A stretch of DNA of 21,092 nt from Archangiaceae bacterium (lineage in GTDB: Bacteria; Myxococcota; Myxococcia; Myxococcales; Myxococcaceae): assembly GCA_023248915.1 (NCBI GenBank), contig JAHFDQ010000016.1, forward strand, positions 5,282 through 26,373, read 5' to 3'. Positions 14,877 through 21,092 of the stretch are shown in pieces. Every line of letters starts with the position of its first letter. Within the stretch, counting starts at the first letter, position 1. Both the position numbers and the translations under genes were made by a program. The notes beneath the pieces were generated by a model that saw only the letters and a program-made list of their open reading frames with translations, had not been told where the DNA came from and ran no database searches.

Positions 14877-16367
14877 ATGGCCTCGATGTACACCGAGTCG
14901 CTTCGGGCCTTCCTGAAGCCGGTCCTGTCGTTTCTCGACGACGACTCGGTCAGCGAAATCCTCATCAACGGCCCCGAGGACGTCTGGATTGAGCGCAAGG
15001 GGCGCCTCACCAAAACCGAGGCCCGCTTCTCGGAAGAGGGGCTGCTGGGCGCCGCCCGCAACATGGCCCAGTTCGTCGGGCGCCAGCTCTCCGACGAACG
15101 CCCCCGGCTCGACGCGCGCCTGCCCGACGGCAGTCGCATTCACGTGGTGCTGGCGCCGATTGCCCGCCAGGGCACCACCATCTCGATTCGCAAGTTCTTC
15201 AAGGACAAGCTGACCGTCGACTCGCTCATGAAGTTCAAGTCGCTGACCGCCGAGATGGCGCGCGTCATCGACGCCGCCATCCAGACCAAGCTCAACATGG
15301 TGGTGTCGGGCGGCACCGGCTCGGGCAAGACGACGCTGCTCAACGTGCTGTCGTCGCTCATCCCCAACGAAGAGCGCATTCTCACCATCGAGGACTCGGC
15401 CGAGCTGCAGCTCAACCAGGAACACCTGGTCGCGTTCGAGAGCCGCCCCGCCGACAAGTTCGGCAAGGGCGAGGTGAACATGGGCGACCTGTTGCACTCG
15501 GCCCTGCGCCTGCGCCCGGACCGCATCGTGGTGGGCGAGGTGCGCGGGGGCGAGGCCTTCCACCTGATGCAGGCGATGAACACCGGCCACGGTGGCTCGC
15601 TGTGCACCGTCCACGCCAACACCCCCACCGACACCCTGCGCCGCCTCGAGGCCCTGTGCCTGATGAGCGGAATCGAGCTGCCGATGGTGGCGGTGCGCGC
15701 GCAGGTGGCCAGCGCCATCAACCTGGTCGTCTGCTGCGAGCGCCTGCTCGACGGAGCGCGCAAGGTGAGTGCCGTCTCCGAGGTGCTGCCGCTCAACGAC
15801 AAGGGCGAGTACCGCACCCAGGACCTGTTCGTCTTCACCCCGCTGTGCAAGGGCGCTGACGGCCAGCTCATCGGCTACCACGCGCCGACCGGCATCGTCC
15901 CCCACTTCGTCGGCAAGGCCCGCGCCCACGGCTTTGCGGATTTGACGGACGCGTTCTTCGACCCGGCCACCTACGGGCTGCCACCGCCGCCGCAGTACCA
16001 CGTGGGCGTGGACGTCACGGTGAAGTGGGCGGCGTCGCTCAAGCACCGCGAAGAGGGCCTGCCCGACCCCGAGGCCTTCGAAGAGGCACGCAGGGCGCTC
16101 GAGGCGCGGCTGAAGGCCGAGCACGACGCCCGGGAACCGAGCCGTTCCGCGCCTGCCCCCGCGGACAAGGCGCCGCACGCGCAGAAGCGTCCCGGCCCCC
16201 TGTTGGCTCCGCGTCCACCCGGAAGGCCCGCCGCGCGTCCGGCCGAAGGCGCTTCCGACGAAGACAAGACTCCGCCGCCCACCCGGAACCCGCTCGCGCG
16301 CGCGACCGTACGGGCTGAAGGCGAGTCCACCGACGTCAAGCCATTGCCGGACAAGGGCCGGCGCTGA
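14877..16367 (+). CDS. CpaF/TadA-type secretion ATPase
   Basis: A 496-residue ATPase of the VirB11/PilT superfamily that drives Flp/tad pilus assembly or a related secretion machine at the inner membrane. The N-terminal domain (SVSEILINGPEDVWIERKG, then LDARLPDGSRIHVVLAP and TTISIRKF) leads to Walker A GGTGSGKTT (about 145-153), the Asp box IEDSAELQL, Walker B RIVVGEVRGGEA and the His box GHGGSLCTVHANT. ATG 14877 fits the first conserved helix; an ATG three codons later is also possible. Past about residue 375 there is a low-complexity tail of over 100 residues, rich in Pro, Ala, Arg and Lys, not usual for CpaF. No other tad genes are in view. The neighbouring PilZ gene hints at c-di-GMP control; this is inference. 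Confidence 0.92.
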   Translation: MASMYTESLRAFLKPVLSFLDDDSVSEILINGPEDVWIERKGRLTKTEARFSEEGLLGAARNMAQFVGRQLSDERPRLDARLPDGSRIHVVLAPIARQGTTISIRKFFKDKLTVDSLMKFKSLTAEMARVIDAAIQTKLNMVVSGGTGSGKTTLLNVLSSLIPNEERILTIEDSAELQLNQEHLVAFESRPADKFGKGEVNMGDLLHSALRLRPDRIVVGEVRGGEAFHLMQAMNTGHGGSLCTVHANTPTDTLRRLEALCLMSGIELPMVAVRAQVASAINLVVCCERLLDGARKVSAVSEVLPLNDKGEYRTQDLFVFTPLCKGADGQLIGYHAPTGIVPHFVGKARAHGFADLTDAFFDPATYGLPPPPQYHVGVDVTVKWAASLKHREEGLPDPEAFEEARRALEARLKAEHDAREPSRSAPAPADKAPHAQKRPGPLLAPRPPGRPAARPAEGASDEDKTPPPTRNPLARATVRAEGESTDVKPLPDKGRR

Positions 16368-16375
16368 CGACGCCC

Positions 16376-17179
16376 CTACTCCCGGGTGCAGGCGACGGGG
16401 TCGGCCATCGCGCTCTTGGCGCGGCCTTCCGACACCAAGGCATCGCCTGCGAGCTGCCGCAGCATGATGTCGCGGTCCTGACGGATGAGCGACGGGTTCT
16501 GGCAGTCGCGCAGCGTCGCGTAGTAGCTGTGCGGCGGCAGCGCCAGGGCGAACTCGGCCGCCTCGGCGAGTGACAGCTCGGCCAGCTTGCGCTTGAACAG
16601 GCGCCTCGAGGCCGCCTCGACGCCGACGACTCCCGGCTCGAACCAGAGGGACGACAGCTCGTAGGCGATGAGCTGGTCCTGGGTGAGAAAACCCCTGACC
16701 TTGTTCGCGCCTACCGTCAGGGCGAGGGTGCCGTCGGCGCCCACCCGCCTGGCCAACCTCCACGCGAACAGCCGGTCGCAGCGCCCGTCGCCTCCTGGGC
16801 TGCCGCCGACCAACCCCGCGACCAGCCGCCCGGTCCAGGCGGCCCCGCTCTCGCGCGGTGTCTGGAAGTAGGTCGCGCAGCCCTGCTGTGAGAGGTAGAC
16901 GGCGACCAGGTCCTTGGGCAGCTTCGAGAAGTCCGGCCGCTCGTACGCGACCGGCCCCAAGTCGCTGGCGTACTGGCCGAGCTTGATGCTCATGCGCTCG
17001 CCTTCGACCTGAAAGCGGATGAGCTTCTGCAGGTCGAACTCGGTCTCGAGCGCCGGCAACTGGCTCGCCTCGTACAGGTAGACGCAGGGCGCGACGATGG
17101 CGATGAGGCCGAGCCCGAACACCGTTATCCAGAGAGCGCTGCGCACCCGAAAGGGACGATAGGCTACAAACCGCACCAT
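16376..17179 (-). CDS. GT51-like transglycosylase homologue lacking the catalytic Glu motif
   Basis: 267 residues: a basic N-terminus, one membrane segment (about 14-37, WITVFGLGLIAIVAPCVYLY) and an outside domain resembling the peptidoglycan glycosyltransferase of class A penicillin-binding proteins and MtgA. Late motifs are recognisable: TQDQLIAYELSSLWFEPG and VVGVEAASRRLF for the KxxILxxYLNxxYFGxGxxGxxxAA region, LSLAEAAEFALALP, and RQDRDIMLRQL for the RRxxVL motif. Where active enzymes have EDxxFxxHxG, this one reads QQGCATYFQTP, without the catalytic Glu, and GASTITQQ is barely recognisable. It is probably not an active polymerase; a regulatory or scaffold role is a guess. ATG 17179 shares two bases with the divergent neighbour's ATG. 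Its stop is eight bases from that of the CpaF-like gene. Confidence 0.72.
   Translation of the reverse strand: MVRFVAYRPFRVRSALWITVFGLGLIAIVAPCVYLYEASQLPALETEFDLQKLIRFQVEGERMSIKLGQYASDLGPVAYERPDFSKLPKDLVAVYLSQQGCATYFQTPRESGAAWTGRLVAGLVGGSPGGDGRCDRLFAWRLARRVGADGTLALTVGANKVRGFLTQDQLIAYELSSLWFEPGVVGVEAASRRLFKRKLAELSLAEAAEFALALPPHSYYATLRDCQNPSLIRQDRDIMLRQLAGDALVSEGRAKSAMADPVACTRE
17160..17165 (+). promoter_or_regulatory. Possible -10 element of the flavoprotein gene
   Basis: TAGGCT lies 12 bases before ATG 17178, inside the first codons of the divergent GT51-like gene. No Shine-Dalgarno is seen before the ATG, consistent with a very short leader. Confidence 0.35.
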
Positions 17180-17867
17180 GGGCGACTGGTACGAAGGGCG
17201 CATCACTGGCCTGGCCAAGGCGGCCGAGGGGCTGGTCGAGGTGACGCTCGACGTCTCGGGCACGCCGCTGCCCGCTGCGCACGCCCACGCGGGCCAATAC
17301 CTCAAGGCATCGGTCGAGGGCGGGGGCGAAGGTTACTTCGCCATCGCCTCGGCCCCAGGGGAAGGCGACCGGCTCGAGCTGTTGGTGAAGGCAGGCTCGA
17401 AGCTGGGAGCGGCGCTCGCGGCGCCGACGCCCCCCGAGGTTCTTCGGCTGTCGGCTCCGCTGGGGCCCGGCTTCCCGCTCGACAAGGCGCGAGGCCGCGA
17501 CGTGCTGCTCTTCGCCACCGGCTCCGGGCTGGGGGCGATTCGGCCGGTGGTGCGGGTGCTGTTGCGCGACCCGGGCGCCTACGGGAAGGTGACGCTCTTC
17601 GTCGGCGTGCGCACCCCGACGTCCTTGGCCTACGCGAAGGACATCGGCGCCTGGGAAGCCGCGGGGGTGACGGTGCTGCGGGTGGTGAGCCAGCCCGGCG
17701 CCTCGGGGTGGGCGGGGTTGACCGGGTACGTGCAGTCGCACCTGGGCAGCATCGACGCGACCCACGCGGTGGCCTTCGTGGTCGGCCAGGAGGCGATGAT
17801 GCGCGCCGTCACCGAGGCGTTGGTGTCGCGCGGGCTGACCTCCGACCGGGTATTCCGGAACCACTGA
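17178..17867 (+). CDS. Ferredoxin-NADP reductase-like flavoprotein (PKIWI502-like)
   Basis: 229 residues with a two-domain oxidoreductase layout. The N-terminal beta barrel (about 1-100) ends with EGYFAIASAPG in place of the common RxYSxxS flavin motif; FAIAS is found in the plant/cyanobacterial PKIWI502-like branch. Then LELLVKAGSKLG and LGPGFPLDKARGRDVLLFAT follow, the nucleotide-binding GSGLGAIRPVVR (about 115-126), VTLFVGVRTP, GYVQ and a C-terminal VFRNH. It probably passes electrons between NAD(P)H and an unknown acceptor using FAD, in the cytoplasm. The start overlaps the divergent gene's start as CATG. The stop overlaps the ATG of the next gene by one base, so the two are likely co-translated. 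Confidence 0.85.
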   Translation: MGDWYEGRITGLAKAAEGLVEVTLDVSGTPLPAAHAHAGQYLKASVEGGGEGYFAIASAPGEGDRLELLVKAGSKLGAALAAPTPPEVLRLSAPLGPGFPLDKARGRDVLLFATGSGLGAIRPVVRVLLRDPGAYGKVTLFVGVRTPTSLAYAKDIGAWEAAGVTVLRVVSQPGASGWAGLTGYVQSHLGSIDATHAVAFVVGQEAMMRAVTEALVSRGLTSDRVFRNH

Positions 17868-18376
17868 TGGCTGAAACTTTTCGCTTCAGCCCCGTCAAGC
17901 GGGTGGTCGGTGCGCGGTACCCTCTCGCCGTCATGGCGAGCCTGGCAGCCGCGCTGGCGTGGGTCTCGCCCGCCTGGACCTCGTGGTACCCGTGGGCGGC
18001 GGCCGGCGTTCTCGCGGTACTGGCGCTGCGGGTGGCGCAGCACCTGGCCGCGGGCAGGCACCCCATCACCGTGGACGAGGTGGGGGTTACGCGCGCGGGC
18101 CACGTGGTGCCGTACGCCGACGCCCAGCTCGAGCTGAAGGTGCGGGGGCGCGCGTCTCCCCGGGTGGCCGAGGTAGTGCTCTACACCGCGGAGGCAGCCG
18201 GCGGGGGCCGGGAAGTGGGCTTCGACCGTTCGCTCGACCGATTCGACCGGGCGGTGGGAGCGGTCGTGGTGCGGGTGCCCGAGCTGCGCATCGTCGTCAG
18301 CACCCTCGACAACGCCGACGTCCGCGATGCGCGGCGCGAGGCGGTGCTGTCGAAATACCGGCAGGCATTGCGCTGA
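17867..18376 (+). CDS. Small membrane protein, unknown function
   Basis: 169 residues. The first 60 contain two close hydrophobic segments (about 18-38, YPLAVMASLAAALAWVSPAW; and 41-58, WAAAGVLAVLALRVAQHL). The rest is a soluble beta-rich part with PITVDEVGVTRAGHVVPYAD and VVRVPELRIVVSTLDNADV, reminiscent of PH-like domains that sit behind paired membrane helices (bPH/YdbT-type), although I cannot name the family surely. The ATG overlaps the TGA of the flavoprotein gene by one base. A second in-frame ATG at 17933 has TACCCT nine bases upstream, so a shorter form lacking the first 22 residues may be made from its own promoter. It ends in a hairpin shared with the convergent gene. Confidence 0.75.
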   Translation: MAETFRFSPVKRVVGARYPLAVMASLAAALAWVSPAWTSWYPWAAAGVLAVLALRVAQHLAAGRHPITVDEVGVTRAGHVVPYADAQLELKVRGRASPRVAEVVLYTAEAAGGGREVGFDRSLDRFDRAVGAVVVRVPELRIVVSTLDNADVRDARREAVLSKYRQALR

Positions 18377-18420
18377 CGGTCGCGCCCGACTGGGACAGGC
18401 GCGGCCACTCTGCCGTCAGC
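18372..18420. terminator. Compound hairpin between convergent genes, possible bidirectional terminator
   Basis: GCTGACGG (18372-18379) pairs with CCGTCAGC (18413-18420), and inside it GCGCC (18382-18386) pairs with GGCGC (18398-18402). The TGA stop codons of both flanking genes lie within the outer arms. There is no T-run on either side, so it is not a textbook intrinsic terminator, but its place between convergent genes fits two-way transcript ending or 3'-end protection. Confidence 0.45.
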
Positions 18421-20059
18421 GGCCGGCCGCCTCGGTTCGCACCTCGGCCTTTTCGTACCCGACCTCGTAGACGAGCGCCGAGGGCTTCGTCGTCTGGTCG
18501 CCGAGGGGGTTCTGCGGCGTCCAGGCCCCGACCGCCAACAAGCGCCCGTCGCTCGAGAAGCGTACCCTTCGCACCGACCAGGCCAGCTCGCGGCTCACCG
18601 GCAGGGCGGCTCCGTCGCCGAGCACCCACAGCCGCCGGTCCCAACCGCCGGTGGCCAGCGTCTCGCCGTCCGGGCTGATGCCGGCGGTGGCCACCACCCC
18701 CTCGTGGACGGCCCACCGGCGCACAAGGGCGCCGGTCCGCGCGTCGACGATGGCTCCGGCGTTGCCCTCGGACACCTTCTCGCGCAGCCCCTTCTTCTCG
18801 CGCTCGTAGATTTCGCGCGTGCGCTCGGCCTTCAGTTCCGAGAAGGCCACCCCCAGCCGCTGGCCCGACCGGTCCAACGAGAAGTCGTTGACGAACCACT
18901 CGAACGGTAGGCGGCGCCGAATCGCGAGGCGCAGGGAAGGCTTCGCCGTCGCGGGCCCCGCCTTGTCCTTCCGAGTCAGCAACAGCTCGGACGCGGCCTC
19001 ATCCACCGCGAGCTGAAAGCGCCGGGTGAAGGGCTCACCCAGCACCCCCTGCACACCGGGCGGCAGGCAGGCGTCGCATACCGCCAGGTCGACTCCGTCG
19101 ACTTCCAGCGACTTGAACGCGAGGCGCCGGCCCCGGGCCAGGCGCACCAGCATCTGTCCCATCGGCGTCGCCACGGTGGAAGTCTCTGAAAGCTGGGCCA
19201 CGTCCAGCCCGGCCCCTTTCGCGACCTCGGTGCCGATGAGGACGAAGGGCTGGCGTTCGTCGACGGCGAAGCTGGCCGAGACGCGTCCGTCGACCGCGCC
19301 GCGAACCACCGAGAAGCCCCCCCGCCGCTCGGCGTGCACCCGCACCGCGTCGGCGGGCGCGGTTTCCTCGACGGCGTCGAAGGCGACGATGCTCTTGTCC
19401 CAGCCGCCCGAGTACAGCGTGCCGTCCGGGCCGAACTCCAGCGCCCGGACTTCGGCTGAGTGCGCGCGCACCTCGAAGGCGAAGGCGAGCTCGGGCCAGG
19501 AAAGCACGGTGATGAGGCCCCGCGCGCTCCCCACCGCCAGGTAGCGCCCGCTCGGGTGGAAGGCGGCCGACACCAGCGGCTCGTCGGTGGCGTAGGCGCC
19601 CAGCGGCTTGCCCGAGTCGGCCGCGTACACCCTCGCGCCCCCGTCGCGGCTGACCGCCGCCACCGCCTGGCCGTCGGGCGAGAAGACGGCGGCCTCGACG
19701 TCCCACTGGTAGGGGTTGACGGTGACGTCCGCGAGCAGGCGGGGCGCGCCGTCCAACGCCCAGAGCGCGAGCTGAAATAGCTTCGGGCCCAGGTGCGTCA
19801 ACGCCGCCCGGCGGGCGTCGGGCGAGAGCGCCACCGAGTAGACGAAGTCCTTGTTGTTGAGCACCCGCGGCTCGGCCAGGTCGGCCACCGGGCCCGACAG
19901 GAAACCGCGCGGAGTCGCTTCGAGCCGGGCGCGGACTTCGGGGGCCAGCGCCACCACCGTCCTGCACCCGAAGAACGCGAGCGGCAGAAGGGCCAGCGCG
20001 GGCAGCATGAGGGCCCTGGCCCCCCGGCGCTCGCGGGCGCCGGCGGGCCGACTCGTCAC
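18416..20059 (-). CDS. WD40-type beta-propeller lipoprotein with an inserted retropepsin-like domain
   Basis: 547 residues. A basic N-terminus and hydrophobic stretch end at FFGC (Cys 32), a probable though imperfect lipobox. Propeller blades follow (about 70-230: SVALSPDARRAALTHLG, AAVFSPDGQAVAAVSRDGG, VRALEFGPDGTLYSGGWDKS) and resume at about 440-530 (TAGISPDGETLATGGWD, VRFSSDGRLLAVGAW). Between them, about 255-362 resembles a retroviral-type aspartic protease: VDGRVSASFAVDERQPFVLI, TEVAKGAGL and GVQGVLGEPFTRRFQLAVD. The catalytic DTG reads DER, so the Asp stays but the Thr-Gly is lost. Peptide binding without cleavage is possible. The GTG start overlaps the stop of the preceding binding-protein gene by four bases, so the two probably act together at the cell envelope; that is inference. 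Confidence 0.8.
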   Translation of the reverse strand: MTSRPAGARERRGARALMLPALALLPLAFFGCRTVVALAPEVRARLEATPRGFLSGPVADLAEPRVLNNKDFVYSVALSPDARRAALTHLGPKLFQLALWALDGAPRLLADVTVNPYQWDVEAAVFSPDGQAVAAVSRDGGARVYAADSGKPLGAYATDEPLVSAAFHPSGRYLAVGSARGLITVLSWPELAFAFEVRAHSAEVRALEFGPDGTLYSGGWDKSIVAFDAVEETAPADAVRVHAERRGGFSVVRGAVDGRVSASFAVDERQPFVLIGTEVAKGAGLDVAQLSETSTVATPMGQMLVRLARGRRLAFKSLEVDGVDLAVCDACLPPGVQGVLGEPFTRRFQLAVDEAASELLLTRKDKAGPATAKPSLRLAIRRRLPFEWFVNDFSLDRSGQRLGVAFSELKAERTREIYEREKKGLREKVSEGNAGAIVDARTGALVRRWAVHEGVVATAGISPDGETLATGGWDRRLWVLGDGAALPVSRELAWSVRRVRFSSDGRLLAVGAWTPQNPLGDQTTKPSALVYEVGYEKAEVRTEAAGR

Positions 20060-21092
20060 GTCCCGCTCCTGGCGGGGGGCGGCGCCTTCGGGGTGACTTC
20101 CTTCACGCCCTTCTCGTCGACGGACAGGAAGAACAGCGGCTTGACCGCCTCGCGCTTGTCGTTCATCGACGTCTTCCCGGTGGCGCCGTCGAAGTCCTTC
20201 AGCGCCGCGAGCTGCACGGTGAGCTGGTCGCGCGTCTTGGGCTGCGTCTTGTCGATGACGTAGCGCACCATGCCGGCGGCGTCGAAGCCCACTGCCTCGA
20301 GCAGGGTGGGCTGCACGTCCTTGTAGGCGTCGTGGAAGGCCACCACGAATTTCTTGGTGCTCGGCCGCTCGGAGTCGGCGAAGAAGCCGTCGACGTAGAC
20401 CGAGCAGCTCACGAACTTGCCGCCGCGCTCGATGAGCAGCGGCAGCCCGGACTGGCCCTTGGGCGAGCTCCAGGTGTTGGTGCCGAGCAGCGTCACCGTG
20501 TTCAGCTTCGTCTTGCCGGTGGTCTTCTTGATTTTTTCCAGGTCCTTCGGGTCGCAGGCGTTGGTGATGATGTCCTCGACGGCCAGCGCCGGAGTCACCA
20601 GCCCCACCTTCTGCCAGGCGTCGGGAATGAGCAGCGCCTCGAAGTCCACCACCGGGTCGAGCTTCGAGCGCATCTTCTCGATGGCCCGGCGCCTGCGGAA
20701 GTCGTCCGAGACGGTGGCCTTTATCTCGCGGAGCTGGTCGATGTAGTCGCTGCGGTCGTCCAGGTAGTACCGGCCGACCATCTTCTTCACCTCGCCGGTG
20801 TAGGTGGTCTGGTCATGGTCATAGCTCTCGGCGGCGCGCAGGGTGCCGCCGCGCGCCACCACCTCGTCCCAGAACTCGTTCGCCAGCTCGGTGCCGAAGG
20901 GAATGTTGGGGTACAGCACCGCGAACGTCTTGTACCCGAGCGTGCCGGTGGCGTAGTCGGCGAGCGCCTGCGCCTGCTGAGAGTTGGTCAGCATGTTGCG
21001 GAACACGTGCGGCCCGATGGCGGTGATGCCCTCGGACTTCGACAGGGTGAGCACCGGAATCTGCAGCTCTTCGGCGGCCAGCGCCGCGCGGC
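20056..21092 (-). CDS. Periplasmic binding protein (LpoA / LivJ-type), cut by window edge
   Basis: The C-terminal 345 or so residues of a type I periplasmic binding protein (Peripla_BP_6 fold); the N-terminus lies beyond the right edge. The frame reads through base 21092 with AALAAEELQIPVLTLSKSEG, FRNMLTNSQQAQALADYA, LGYKTFAVLYPNIPFGTELA, and a typical EVVARGGTLRAAESYDHDQT. An insertion with VVDFEALLIPDAWQKVGLV and LLGTNTWSS matches proteins usually named penicillin-binding protein activators (LpoA-like) in deltaproteobacteria-type genomes, rather than true amino acid importers. No permease or ATPase genes are near it in view. GTGA coupling links it to the propeller lipoprotein downstream. 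The fold is confident; activator versus transport role is inferred. Confidence 0.85.
   Translation of the reverse strand, partial: RAALAAEELQIPVLTLSKSEGITAIGPHVFRNMLTNSQQAQALADYATGTLGYKTFAVLYPNIPFGTELANEFWDEVVARGGTLRAAESYDHDQTTYTGEVKKMVGRYYLDDRSDYIDQLREIKATVSDDFRRRRAIEKMRSKLDPVVDFEALLIPDAWQKVGLVTPALAVEDIITNACDPKDLEKIKKTTGKTKLNTVTLLGTNTWSSPKGQSGLPLLIERGGKFVSCSVYVDGFFADSERPSTKKFVVAFHDAYKDVQPTLLEAVGFDAAGMVRYVIDKTQPKTRDQLTVQLAALKDFDGATGKTSMNDKREAVKPLFFLSVDEKGVKEVTPKAPPPARSGT

Noticed and set aside
14859..17864. A minus-strand open frame of 1001 codons
   Set aside because: It is antisense to the CpaF-like gene and the flavoprotein gene and crosses the real GT51-like gene in another phase; the composition is typical of an antisense shadow.

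Overview
This is a dense, GC-rich bacterial chromosome segment. Gene styles point to Myxococcota: Asp/Ala/Gly-rich linkers after lipoprotein-like N-termini, Cys-rich CGxVSDGCG repeat proteins, a PilZ/CpaF pair, and a TPR protein with a basic N-terminus. This placement is inferred from gene style; no rRNA or marker comparison was possible.

Layout. (1) 1-452: the C-terminal end of a tyrosine recombinase lies 113 bases from the 3' end of an intact tRNA-Phe(GAA), the usual picture of the edge of an integrated element. (2) 505-2816, minus: a two-gene polar amino acid ABC importer, with a solute-binding/permease fusion coupled to its ATPase, preceded by about 480 bases of non-coding DNA with palindromes. 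(3) 3298-5756, minus: a nucleotidyltransferase, an overlapping 67-residue partner and a lipoprotein amidohydrolase, chained by overlaps; the amidohydrolase has a frameshift. (4) 5815-8230: a decayed radical SAM gene, rubrerythrin, a YkvA-like protein and a PPK2 polyphosphate kinase. (5) 8239-11007: gyrA. (6) 11174-13701: two surface or secreted protein genes, a beta-helix protein and a Cys-rich repeat protein, both out of frame. (7) 13831-16367: a TPR protein, a PilZ gene with a one-base frameshift, and a CpaF/TadA-type ATPase. (8) 16376-18376: a GT51-like protein without the usual catalytic motif, divergent from a ferredoxin-reductase-like flavoprotein and a small membrane protein. (9) 18416-21092: a beta-propeller lipoprotein carrying a degenerate retropepsin-like domain, coupled to an LpoA/branched-chain-amino-acid-binding-type protein that runs off the right edge.

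Two themes stand out. Five genes carry lesions (small indels or internal deletions), which means either real local decay or indel errors in the assembly. Several genes have no Shine-Dalgarno but show a TAnnnT-like hexamer 6-12 bases before the start codon, suggesting leaderless or very short-leader transcripts. The most novel-looking items are the propeller/retropepsin lipoprotein operon, the GT51-like pseudoenzyme, and the nucleotidyltransferase with its small overlapping partner.
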